DNA of 64,000 nucleotides, from the NCBI GenBank assembly GCA_023411575.1, contig JAEYOP010000030.1:62001-126000 (forward strand), in the 5' to 3' direction. A model generated the notes under the pieces. It worked only from the letters and a program-made list of their open reading frames with translations, searched no databases and had not been told where the DNA came from. Shown piece after piece: positions 7,127-15,664 of this stretch; the first letter of the stretch is position 1; the number at the start of each line of letters is the position of its first letter. The DNA is from Bacillota bacterium (lineage in GTDB: Bacteria > Bacillota > Clostridia > Acetivibrionales > DTU013). Both the position numbers and the translations under genes were made by a program.

Positions 7127-9640
7127 ATGCTTTACGAAAAAAAGGACAGGGTGTTTGAGCTTCTGGCTTCCGAGCCTCAGGGAATCACGCTGGAGCACAT
7201 CGAAGCGGATACCTTTGTAGTGGATACCGGCAATGCGGACATTCAACAGGGCTGTTACGACCATCATTCCGGCTCCGGATACGGGAGCGCGGCCGAAACC
7301 ATCTATTATAACGAGGGAAATGTCCGGGGAAGGATTGCCGGCCTGGCAGGCGGGGAAGCCGTACCGTCCCTGAAAATCAAAATGCACCGGGAGCCGGATT
7401 TTGACTGTATCGCCTCCGCCTGGCTCATTATCACGATCGACGGGCACAGGACGGACAAAAAACTTCCGGACGGCACCTATACGGTTGCAAAGTATGCGTC
7501 GTTCATCGATCAGGGCCGTCTTTCCATATCCAGGGTCAATCCGCACAATCCGGCGGCCATTCTGTACGCCGTATATGGGCTTTATGAAAAGAGCGGACCG
7601 GAGGAAAGCGAAGCGGATTTCGTCATACGAAAAGGGCTGCGGTTGATGGATGCCCTCAGGGAATATGCCGCCGACAAAAACCTGGATGAGCTGTTGAAAG
7701 GCAAAAACGGAGAAGAGACGGTAGCCATCCTCAATGACATCACCCTTTCGGATGAAGCGTTCTCGGACGAATATAAGATCATCGATGAAGACTGGGCCCG
7801 GTACCAGGAGGATAAAAGAAAGCTCTGCAAGGAGAGGACCGATTTCAAGGTATTTGCCCGCAGGAACTGTTCCGACCGCTGCATTCAAAAGGATTATTGC
7901 AGCGATTGCGGCGGAGACCGGATTGAGGAATGCCGCGCGCTGATCTGGTACGGCAAGCCGACCTGTCTGTTTCACAAGCAATGGGCGCGGTTGGAAGGTT
8001 ATGTGCTGACGTTTATACCCTGTGATCCCCAGAAACAGGCCAATAAGCAGGCTGTCGCCGGTCCAAATACCGGTCCGAACGATGGCCCGGACGGCAGACT
8101 GAGCGGCGGTCCGTACTGCGAAACGCCGTCCGGCAGGGTTCCCCTCAGCCGGGCGATCATTTCCGTCAATCCCGAACAGGAATACTGCCTGAAAAACCTT
8201 GCCGTCATCCTGGAAATCATGGAGTGCGAAAAGGAAGAACGGCTGCTGGGCGGACAGGCCGGAGAAAAACGTTCGCGGAGCCGGAAAAGGGGCGGATACG
8301 AAGACGAGCCCTGGGTGACGAACATAGACCCCTGGTACGACGGCAGGAATTATAAAAACACGATTGTAGACGCTCCGGCAACGGGAAGCCTTCTTACGAT
8401 CGATGAAATATTGTATGCGGCGGAGCACTATACGGAAAAATGCATACAAAGCGTAAAATCCCGGATTGCGTACCCGTTCCTGTACGAATCCATCGAGGAC
8501 TACAAAAAGTTGACCGAAGCGTTCGATAACCGGTACAGGCGTATTTCGGCCGGTGAAGGCAAATCCGGCGCCGTTCCGGAAAAAATGTTTCCGAAAATGA
8601 AAGAGGAAGGCTACCTGAGGGACCACGCAAAGGATTATTTCTGCGGCCGCAGCCGATCGAAGGGCGGCAGCGGGGGATACGGTTCCTGGTATGAAGCCTC
8701 CGATTTCCTTCCGTCGGACGGGAAGAAGGCGGAAAATGTCCGGATTGTGCTGTTCGGCACAGGGATCGGGTTTGTGTTCCGGGAAGAGGAAGACAGCTTC
8801 TTTGAAGCCCGCAACTCCATCGACACGGGCAGAATCCGGGAAAAGATCGCGGACTGCCGGCGGGAAGGGCTGGAGTATATCCGGTCGATGCCGTCCTGCA
8901 AGCCGCTTGCTCCTGTTTTCCAGATTTATTGCCGGGTGAACGGCACTTATTTCAACTATATGCAGGGAGCGGAAAAGATTGCGGGACTGGTTTTAAACAA
9001 TCAAAATGCGGACGGCCTGACGGCTTCGGACGGTCAATACCGCATCAGCGGCCGGGGCTCACTCATCGGCCTGTCCCTGTCCGCCAACGTGCTGGTGGAA
9101 TTTGAAGATGCCGCGGCGGCCTCTTCTGCGAAAAGGGACGGCCTGGAAGACCGGTTCCGGAACGAATGGTACCTGGAGTATCTCCTGGCCGTGCACCAGA
9201 CCGAGGCCATGATGAATTACAGGCTGCTGATCGGACAGGCCCCCTCTAATAAGAATTACCGGCATATCGCCTATCTCCGGGAGCATTTTGTGGATTTCAT
9301 GTCCAGAGGGTATTTTGCGAACGTCACCAGCGATACCCTGGGGGCGGGCCTTTATGCCAAATGGCAGGAACTCCTGTCGGCGGAAAGGATCAAAAACGAG
9401 GTGCTGGAGCAGATCGGGTCGCTGGACGACATTGCAAACCGGAAATTTCAAAAGAATATCTCCGTGATCACCTTCATTCTGCTGCCCGTCACCGTTGTGC
9501 TGACGGTCATACAGGCAGGGACCGGACTGATCGGGCTGGAAGGCAGGGGCCCCGGAATATGGATCACGCTGCTGGCGTGCCTTGCATCCTCCATACCGGG
9601 GATCGCCTATTATTTTTTGTCAAAAGACAAGGAAGTTTGA
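7127..9640 (+). CDS. Unrecognised protein: DHH-like N-terminus, Cys-rich centre, two C-terminal membrane helices
   Basis: 837 residues, no family recognised with certainty. Residues 31-47 read VVDTGN ... YDHH, and 87-97 read HREPDFDCIAS, which matches the H-x-x-P-D-x-D-x-x-x-S motif of DHH phosphoesterases. In DHH enzymes that motif comes before DHH; here the order is reversed, somewhat as in the MYG1-like hydrolases where VDxG precedes YDHH. Residues 248-283 hold Cys 248, 252, 258, 261, 269, 280 and His 283, a likely zinc- or Fe-S-binding insert. A Gly/Pro/Asn-rich linker follows at about 308-330. Two hydrophobic helices end the chain (about 778-797 and 811-830), a CorA-like arrangement. It may be a membrane-tethered metal-dependent hydrolase; this is inference. 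Confidence 0.7.
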   Translation: MLYEKKDRVFELLASEPQGITLEHIEADTFVVDTGNADIQQGCYDHHSGSGYGSAAETIYYNEGNVRGRIAGLAGGEAVPSLKIKMHREPDFDCIASAWLIITIDGHRTDKKLPDGTYTVAKYASFIDQGRLSISRVNPHNPAAILYAVYGLYEKSGPEESEADFVIRKGLRLMDALREYAADKNLDELLKGKNGEETVAILNDITLSDEAFSDEYKIIDEDWARYQEDKRKLCKERTDFKVFARRNCSDRCIQKDYCSDCGGDRIEECRALIWYGKPTCLFHKQWARLEGYVLTFIPCDPQKQANKQAVAGPNTGPNDGPDGRLSGGPYCETPSGRVPLSRAIISVNPEQEYCLKNLAVILEIMECEKEERLLGGQAGEKRSRSRKRGGYEDEPWVTNIDPWYDGRNYKNTIVDAPATGSLLTIDEILYAAEHYTEKCIQSVKSRIAYPFLYESIEDYKKLTEAFDNRYRRISAGEGKSGAVPEKMFPKMKEEGYLRDHAKDYFCGRSRSKGGSGGYGSWYEASDFLPSDGKKAENVRIVLFGTGIGFVFREEEDSFFEARNSIDTGRIREKIADCRREGLEYIRSMPSCKPLAPVFQIYCRVNGTYFNYMQGAEKIAGLVLNNQNADGLTASDGQYRISGRGSLIGLSLSANVLVEFEDAAAASSAKRDGLEDRFRNEWYLEYLLAVHQTEAMMNYRLLIGQAPSNKNYRHIAYLREHFVDFMSRGYFANVTSDTLGAGLYAKWQELLSAERIKNEVLEQIGSLDDIANRKFQKNISVITFILLPVTVVLTVIQAGTGLIGLEGRGPGIWITLLACLASSIPGIAYYFLSKDKEV

Positions 9641-9666
9641 CTCCCTTGGGATAGAGTGAAAAATAC

Positions 9667-9724
9667 TAGGGATGAGCGAATCATAACCGCTCCAGAACCG
9701 GAATTTATGATTCGGTCATCCCTA
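9667..9724. repeat. Long near-perfect hairpin between the 837-aa and 411-aa genes
   Basis: A 20-base arm (9667-9686) pairs with 9705-9724 with a single mismatch; the loop is 18 bases. The arms read TAGGGATGAGCGAATCATAA and its near complement. There is no T-run, and the right arm ends 7 bases before the ribosome binding site of the next gene. It may be a transcript-stability or attenuation structure, or a small palindromic element. No second copy was noticed in this window. Confidence 0.75.
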
Positions 9725-9743
9725 AGACAGAAGGATGATGTAC

Positions 9744-10979
9744 ATGGCTTATAACAGTCAGGATGCGAAAAGTTCCATCAAACAGAAGATGGACCGGATT
9801 CAGAAGAGTATTCTGGTGAAGGATTTCAATACCTCCATAAACCTGATCATATCCGTTTATGAGGAGACCTTCAAATGTCTTTTCAAGATGTACCTGGGGC
9901 AACTGCGCAATCCCAGGCAGATCATCGAATGCCTGATCGATTCCGGCAAAAACAAGACCAGCATCGACGACCTGATGTTCGGCAATTTCATCTCCTTTTT
10001 CAACAATTCGACCTTTATTGAAGAAGTGGCCGAGCTGATCCACGAAGACATGAAATTCGACAAAAGGGAATTCCTCAAAAACCTCAGCGAGCTGAACCCG
10101 CTCCGGATCAGCGACGTCCATGCCATCGAGAATATGGGACCTGTAGCCGAGGAGTACGTCAACGTCAAATTCACCTATTTGAACCTGTTCCTGCGGATTT
10201 TCGGCCTGAAGGCGGATACGGGCCTGCCCATCGAGTTCGGCACGCTGCGGACGCAGAAAATCGTGGGGGAAATCCAGCTTTACCGGTCCCTGAACGAAGT
10301 GCTGTTCAACGAAGGGGTGGACTGCCTGGATACCACGTATTTTTCCGCAAAGATCCCGCAAAAGCAGAAGTATGAGGAGATCCAATACTATTGGGAGGAA
10401 ATCAACAAACGGGTGCACAATCAGAGTCTGATCCTCCGGCGGGTGATCAGCCTGTGCGACGAGGACGTCAAGGGGAATAAGCTTCTATGGGTGCTGTTCG
10501 ACCAGATTCCCAAGTATTTCGACGTACTGAACAAGTCCGTATTTTTGAGCGTTTTTAATGCGTCGAGAATACAATCCTACCGGGAAACCAGCAAAGCGGT
10601 CAACCTGATCAATATCATCATCATGTACAGCAAGGAGACGCCCAACAGGGGCCACGTCTGGCTGTTCAGCTCCCACCCGGAGATCCACGTCAGCGAGCGG
10701 GAATACCTCCATGTCTATGGAGACAACATATCGGTTCTCCGGAACATTTTTAACGACCTGTACAACTCCTCCGACCTGTGCGACCGGGAAATCATCAAAA
10801 GGCTGATTTCCCTGAAAAGCAGGGGGGAGGTCAACCTGGAGCGGATCTACGGGATCGTCGAAAAATTGTCCGCCCAGTCGGAGCTGGATATTTCCCTGGG
10901 GGACATCGAACACGTAAAAAAGGTTTATTCCAGCATTTACAGCGCGGAAAGGGAAGAGGATGACGAATACATATTCTGA
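9744..10979 (+). CDS. Unrecognised 411-aa protein, first gene of the MurL/MurD2 run
   Basis: No family is recognised. The protein is soluble, alpha-helix-rich by composition, without signal peptide, membrane helix or metal motif, and acidic at its C-terminus (EREEDDEYIF). Start choice: three in-frame ATGs occur at 9735, 9738 and 9744; AAGGA (9731-9735) gives 8-base spacing only for 9744, so MAYNSQDAK is taken as the N-terminus. Its last 20 bases overlap the DUF4392-methyltransferase gene, which argues for translational coupling and a shared task. The hairpin at 9667-9724 lies just upstream. It could be a scaffold or regulatory partner of the glutamate enzymes, but nothing in the sequence proves this. 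Confidence 0.85.
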   Translation: MAYNSQDAKSSIKQKMDRIQKSILVKDFNTSINLIISVYEETFKCLFKMYLGQLRNPRQIIECLIDSGKNKTSIDDLMFGNFISFFNNSTFIEEVAELIHEDMKFDKREFLKNLSELNPLRISDVHAIENMGPVAEEYVNVKFTYLNLFLRIFGLKADTGLPIEFGTLRTQKIVGEIQLYRSLNEVLFNEGVDCLDTTYFSAKIPQKQKYEEIQYYWEEINKRVHNQSLILRRVISLCDEDVKGNKLLWVLFDQIPKYFDVLNKSVFLSVFNASRIQSYRETSKAVNLINIIIMYSKETPNRGHVWLFSSHPEIHVSEREYLHVYGDNISVLRNIFNDLYNSSDLCDREIIKRLISLKSRGEVNLERIYGIVEKLSAQSELDISLGDIEHVKKVYSSIYSAEREEDDEYIF

Positions 10980-12732
10980 CGGCTGCATGGAAGATATTAT
11001 CTTAAAGCATTCCAAAAGGGGAATGACGATCCTGAAGGAATACCTGGAAGCGGATTTCTGTGTCAAAGCCGCACAGGAGCTGCTGGAGGCCGAAAAGGGG
11101 AACGTGTTCATCGCCACCGGCTTCTATGTGGCCGGCTATGCCGAAACGGACGGGCCGCTGGGCGCCTTTTTCCTCGGACGGGCGCTGAAAAAGCTGGGGT
11201 ACCGGCCCATAATCGTGACGGATTCGTTCTGTGAGGGATTTTTCGAAGACGAGTTGGAAGTGCTTTACCTGCCGATCCGGCACGACGGCGACCCGGCTGT
11301 TTACGAGGACCTGATCCGGGAGTTCGAGCCGGTCTGCCTGATTTCCATCGAACGGTGCGGCAGGACCCAGGACAATGAGTACCGGAACATGAGGGGCATC
11401 AGCATCAAACAGTACACAAGCCCCATAGATATCCTTTTTGACATAGCCAGGGCAAAAAACATCTACACGGTGGGGATCGGCGACGGCGGGAATGAAATCG
11501 GGATGGGCAACCTGAAGGAGGTCATCGACGAGAAGCTGGAGCTCATTCCCTGTATCGTTGAGGTGGACAGGCTGATTATTGCGACGGTTTCCAATTGGGG
11601 CGCCTATGGCTTGATCGCATCCCTTCAGCTTTATACGGGAGAAGCTTTGCTGCCCTCCTTCGAAGAGGTCCGGGCCTATCTTTCCAAAATTGTGGGCATT
11701 GGGAGCGTTGACGGCGTGACGAAGGAAAAGGTCCTGTCGGTGGACGGGTTCGACCCGAGCTATGAAGAGGAGATTCTGGACCATTTGTCCAGGGCGGTGG
11801 AACGGCATTCCTTCAACCAGTTCACCATGTCGGAGGAGTATTCCGGCCTGTCCCTTTCCCAGTTCCACATCGGACAAACGGTGATCGGCAGGATGAAGGA
11901 GTTTGTCGCCGGAGAGACGGCTGGGATGGTCGGGACGGCCAAAACGGCGGCCGGGGAGATAAGCGTCCTGGATATCGGCTGCGGTCCCGGAAACCTTACC
12001 AGCGAGCTTTTAAAGGACCTGGAACCGGTCCGTGCCGACATTACCGCGATCGATATAGACCCCAAGGCTATAAGCCAGGCAAAAAAGAATTACGGCGGGA
12101 TCCGGTTTGAAGTGGGGGACCTATATGCCCCCAATCCGAATACAATAAAATATGACTATGTTTTTTCCAATGAAACGCTTCACTGGATGCCCAAATTGCC
12201 GGAAGCCTTCTATGGAAGCGACCATATCATCTATTACTTTTTCGAGCAGGATTTGCGGAAGCAATACGGGGAATGGGCGCTCAGTTGTTACAGGAGGTCG
12301 TTCCGGAACATAAGGGACTACATGAAAAAGGAATCCGCCGCTTTTCTGCAATTCGGGCTGGACGGCCAGTTGAAGGAGGTCTACCGGCTGGTGGACAGGG
12401 TCCTCCGGGAGTACTGCCCTTCCGGGACGGGTCTTTACAAGCTGCCCCTGTATTATCCCACGGCCCCGGAGCTTGAAGAGCTTTGCAGGGAAACCGGCTT
12501 CGACATCCTGGAAATGCGGAATATCCGGGAAGAACTGAGCGAAGACAGCCCGGAGGAGATCGTCGGCTTCCTGAAGGGATTCATGGAGAATAATTTAAGG
12601 CGGATTCTCGGAAAAGAAAAGACTGCAAAACTGTTCGAAATTATTTATAATGAACTGGAAGGCATGAATATTCAAAAGTTCTCGGAAAACCAGTGGAATC
12701 ATACTATTGTTGTATTAAAGCGGCAACAATAA
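10960..12732 (+). CDS. Fusion of DUF4392 (D-glutamate cyclase-like) and class I SAM methyltransferase
   Basis: 590 residues in two parts. Residues about 20-265 match DUF4392, the family of mammalian D-glutamate cyclase, which turns D-glutamate into 5-oxo-D-proline: TGFYVAGYAETDGPLGA (53-69), CGRTQDNEYRNMRG (133-146) and GIGDGGNEIGMGN (172-184). Residues about 330-590 form a class I methyltransferase: motif I VLDIGCGPGN (336-345), an acidic second strand (AIDIDPKA) and the post-motif SNETLHWMP. The Gly-rich loop and Asp that bind SAM are intact. It overlaps the preceding gene by 20 bases and ends 19 bases before murL. Inferred role: processing or marking of D-glutamate or a D-glutamyl compound made by MurL. 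Substrates of either domain here are unknown. Confidence 0.85.
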   Translation: MTNTYSDGCMEDIILKHSKRGMTILKEYLEADFCVKAAQELLEAEKGNVFIATGFYVAGYAETDGPLGAFFLGRALKKLGYRPIIVTDSFCEGFFEDELEVLYLPIRHDGDPAVYEDLIREFEPVCLISIERCGRTQDNEYRNMRGISIKQYTSPIDILFDIARAKNIYTVGIGDGGNEIGMGNLKEVIDEKLELIPCIVEVDRLIIATVSNWGAYGLIASLQLYTGEALLPSFEEVRAYLSKIVGIGSVDGVTKEKVLSVDGFDPSYEEEILDHLSRAVERHSFNQFTMSEEYSGLSLSQFHIGQTVIGRMKEFVAGETAGMVGTAKTAAGEISVLDIGCGPGNLTSELLKDLEPVRADITAIDIDPKAISQAKKNYGGIRFEVGDLYAPNPNTIKYDYVFSNETLHWMPKLPEAFYGSDHIIYYFFEQDLRKQYGEWALSCYRRSFRNIRDYMKKESAAFLQFGLDGQLKEVYRLVDRVLREYCPSGTGLYKLPLYYPTAPELEELCRETGFDILEMRNIREELSEDSPEEIVGFLKGFMENNLRRILGKEKTAKLFEIIYNELEGMNIQKFSENQWNHTIVVLKRQQ

Positions 12733-12751
12733 TACCCGGGTGGAGGTTTTA

Positions 12752-14191
12752 ATGCAGGAAAAATACGACGAACTCCGGAAGAAGCATCCCGTTTTTACAT
12801 ATGACCGGTACGAGATCAGGAACCTGGAGGACAGGGTTGAAATTTTATATCACTTCAGCATTGGAGAGTTTGCTTCCTTTTCCCCGAAATGGACGCTTCC
12901 CAGGAATCGCATCGCTTTTTTCGATGAAACGGATAAAGTGATAAGGGAGTTGGTTTTCAACCTGGGTATGGTGGAGTTGATCAGCTATTGGAAAATTGCC
13001 TGTCCGCCCAGGATAATCGTAAAAGCGGGAGCGCTGGATGAGTACCGGGTGAATTGGTGGAAAAAGCAATATTTCCTGGGACTTGGAGAGTTCTTTCACA
13101 CCAATGGTATCCGCGCGGATTTCGACAGTTTCATGAGCCTGGAGTCCGGGGAAGTTGGGAACGGTGGGGACGGTCCGGAGTCTACGACCGTCGGGGAGTC
13201 TGCGGCGGGCGGGGAGTCTGCAACCGCTGTGATCGGCGCTTGTGGAACGGCGGATTCCCTGGAGGGCTTCCTGATTCCCATCGGCGGCGGGAAGGATTCC
13301 GCCGTTTCCCTCGAACTGTTGGAGGCATACCGGGACACGAACCTTTGCTATATTATCAATCCCAGGGGGGCGACCCTCCAGACCGCGGAAGCGGCCGGAT
13401 ACCCGGAGAAAAGAATCGTTGGCGTCCACCGGACGCTGGATGCACGGATGATGGCCCTGAACAGGGAAGGCTATCTGAACGGCCATACGCCCTTCTCCGC
13501 CCTTGTCGCCTTTTCTTCCGTGCTGCTGGCCTACCTGAACAACAGAAAGTATGTGGCGCTTTCGAACGAATCCAGCGCGAATGAGAGCAACGTGGAAGGA
13601 ACGGAGATCAATCACCAGTACTCGAAAAGCTTTCAGTTCGAACGCGATTTCTGTGAATACGAAAAACGATATATCGGCAGCGGCGTGCAGTATTTCAGCA
13701 TCCTGAGGCCCTTTAGTGAATTGCAGATCGCCAGGAATTTCGCCAGGCATCCGAAATATTACAAGGTGTTCAAAAGCTGCAATGCAGGCAGCAAAGAGGA
13801 TAAATGGTGCTGCAGTTGCCCGAAGTGCCTGTTTGTTCACCTGATCCTTTCCCCCTATATCGAGCGTCCGATTCTAAAGGATATTTTCGGGGAAGACCTC
13901 CTGGAGAATGAAAAGCTTATCGGCACTCTGGAAGAATTGATCGGAATCCGGCCGGAAAAACCCTTTGAATGTGTGGGCACCCGGGATGAAATCAATACGG
14001 CCATATGCCTGACGATAAAGAAGGACGAAAGGCTTGGGAGGCCATGCCCCAGGCTGTTGGAGCATTATAAGGGGCTTTCGGTGTACCGGGAGTACCGGAA
14101 CCGGGAAAATCCGTATGACCGCTATTTTGATGAGAATCATCTGATTCCGGCGGAATTGATCGGGCAGGTAAAAGAAACCATGCTGTCCTGA
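12752..14191 (+). CDS. murL: UDP-MurNAc-L-Ala-L-Glu epimerase MurL
   Basis: MurL inverts the terminal L-Glu of UDP-MurNAc-L-Ala-L-Glu to D-Glu, using ATP; it was described in Xanthomonas oryzae as a replacement for glutamate racemase. Supporting features: FLIPIGGGKDSAVSLELL (PP-loop-like nucleotide motif, about 173-190), SNESSANESN, the HQYSKSFQFERDF segment and a Cys cluster WCCSCPKC. The next gene is the partner ligase MurD2. ATG 12752 is preferred over GTG 12740 because GGAGG (12742-12746) lies 5 bases before it, giving 479 residues. A Gly/Ser/Glu-rich low-complexity insertion (about 131-165) just before the PP-loop looks lineage-specific. Soluble, cytoplasmic. Confidence 0.88.
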   Translation: MQEKYDELRKKHPVFTYDRYEIRNLEDRVEILYHFSIGEFASFSPKWTLPRNRIAFFDETDKVIRELVFNLGMVELISYWKIACPPRIIVKAGALDEYRVNWWKKQYFLGLGEFFHTNGIRADFDSFMSLESGEVGNGGDGPESTTVGESAAGGESATAVIGACGTADSLEGFLIPIGGGKDSAVSLELLEAYRDTNLCYIINPRGATLQTAEAAGYPEKRIVGVHRTLDARMMALNREGYLNGHTPFSALVAFSSVLLAYLNNRKYVALSNESSANESNVEGTEINHQYSKSFQFERDFCEYEKRYIGSGVQYFSILRPFSELQIARNFARHPKYYKVFKSCNAGSKEDKWCCSCPKCLFVHLILSPYIERPILKDIFGEDLLENEKLIGTLEELIGIRPEKPFECVGTRDEINTAICLTIKKDERLGRPCPRLLEHYKGLSVYREYRNRENPYDRYFDENHLIPAELIGQVKETMLS

Positions 14192-14208
14192 CAGCAGGGG
14201 ATTCAGAG

Positions 14209-15618
14209 GTGAGCAGCAAGTACATGGAAGAAGCGAAAATAAAACGGGAAACAAGAGAAATAAAAGAAATGTGCGGCTTTTTGCAGGGCAGGGAAATCCT
14301 GCTCCTGGGCTTCGGCGCAGAGGGGAAATCCACCTACAACTTCATCCGCCGGTATTTTCCGGACAAGACGGTGGCCATTGCCGACAAAAAGAACCTGGAA
14401 AACGAAGGCTTGAAAAACGTGGTTCTCTATTCCGACAAGAATGGCAAGGAGTGCCTGGATCGCTATGACGCTGTTATAAAAAGTCCCGGAATTGTCCTGG
14501 ACGATTCGGAGAAGCCCTATCTGGACAAAATAACGTCTCAGACCGAGCTGTTCCTGAAATATTATGCAAAACAGACCATCGGAATTACGGGCACAAAGGG
14601 GAAGAGCACGACTGCCTCGCTGGTCCGCCATGTTCTCGCGGAGTCCGAAAAGGATGCGCTGCTGGTCGGGAATATCGGCTTGCCCGTGTTTGACGTTCTG
14701 GAGCGGATTCGTCCGGAAACCTGGGTCGTATATGAACTATCCTCCCACCAGCTTGAATATGTCCGCCATTCTCCGCATATTGCGGTCCATCTCAATATTT
14801 TCGAGGAGCACCTGGACCACTACGGCACCTTTGACAAATATGCCCGCGCCAAGGAAAACATTTTCCGCTATCAGCAGGAAGGGGACATTCTCGTGTACAA
14901 CAGGGAATTTATCCCGGGCGCGCCGGACAGCAAAGCCGAGCTTATAACAATATCGAACCGGTATGAGGACGCCGACGGCTACATCAAGAATGGGAAAATC
15001 CATTACAAGGATACGGTCCTGGAGCTTAACGAAGAGGAACTGAAGCTGAAGGGACAGCACAACCTTTATAACATAGGGGTTGCTTCTATCATCGCAAGGC
15101 TGTGCGGCATTTCCGAAGAGCAATTTGTCCGCGCCGTCAGGTCCTTCAAGCCCTTGCCACACCGACTGGAATACGTGGGCGAGATCGACGGCGTGACGTA
15201 TTACAATGATTCCATCTCCACCATTTGCGAAACCACCATCCAGGGGATCAACAGCCTGAAAAACGTCGGAACCGTCCTTCTCGGAGGAATGGACAGGGGC
15301 ATCGACTACCGCCCTCTTGCGGAATACCTGCTGGCGTCGGACATTGAGACGGTCATCCTGATGCCGGATACGGGATACCGGCTTCTGGAGCTGCTGAAGG
15401 AGCTTTCGGGAGGCGAATACGGGGGGAAAGCCATCCGGATGGCCTCCGGACTGGAACAAGCGGTGGAATTCGCCCTGGAGAACCCGGCAAGGGGAAGGAT
15501 ATGCCTTTTCTCGCCGGCCGCCGCAAGCTACGGCTTCTTCCGGAACTTCGAGGACCGGGGGGAGCGGTTCAAGAAGCTGCTGGCGGAAAAAAGCGGGCTG
15601 AAAACGGAAACCTTGTGA
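14209..15618 (+). CDS. murD2: UDP-MurNAc-L-alanine--L-glutamate ligase MurD2
   Basis: A 469-residue Mur ligase. The N-terminal Rossmann part has LLLGFGAEGKSTYNF, the ATP loop is GITGTKGKST (125-134), and the central domain shows HLNIFEEHLDHYGTFDKYARAK with the Lys that is carbamylated in Mur ligases. The C-terminal domain has PLPHRLE and GGMDRGIDY. MurD2 adds L-Glu, not D-Glu, to UDP-MurNAc-L-Ala. The assignment to MurD2 rather than MurD rests mainly on adjacency to murL and on the typical N-terminus; the L-Glu specificity is inferred. GTG 14209 is supported by AGGGG (14196-14200) at 8-base spacing; ATG 14224 lacks one. Gap to murL is 17 bases. Confidence 0.88.
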   Translation: MSSKYMEEAKIKRETREIKEMCGFLQGREILLLGFGAEGKSTYNFIRRYFPDKTVAIADKKNLENEGLKNVVLYSDKNGKECLDRYDAVIKSPGIVLDDSEKPYLDKITSQTELFLKYYAKQTIGITGTKGKSTTASLVRHVLAESEKDALLVGNIGLPVFDVLERIRPETWVVYELSSHQLEYVRHSPHIAVHLNIFEEHLDHYGTFDKYARAKENIFRYQQEGDILVYNREFIPGAPDSKAELITISNRYEDADGYIKNGKIHYKDTVLELNEEELKLKGQHNLYNIGVASIIARLCGISEEQFVRAVRSFKPLPHRLEYVGEIDGVTYYNDSISTICETTIQGINSLKNVGTVLLGGMDRGIDYRPLAEYLLASDIETVILMPDTGYRLLELLKELSGGEYGGKAIRMASGLEQAVEFALENPARGRICLFSPAAASYGFFRNFEDRGERFKKLLAEKSGLKTETL

Positions 15619-15664
15619 AAAGAAATTAAAATTTGAACCCTTGGATTTGAATAAAGGAGTTATT

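Noticed and set aside
5570..8626. A 1018-codon open frame on the minus strand
   Set aside because: It runs opposite to two well-supported genes (LtaS-like and DHH-like), has no ribosome binding site and no domain; long antisense frames are common in GC-rich coding DNA.
14209..15618. Standard MurD (D-Glu ligase)
   Set aside because: Adjacency to murL and absence of other cell-wall cluster genes favour MurD2; the choice is still inferential.
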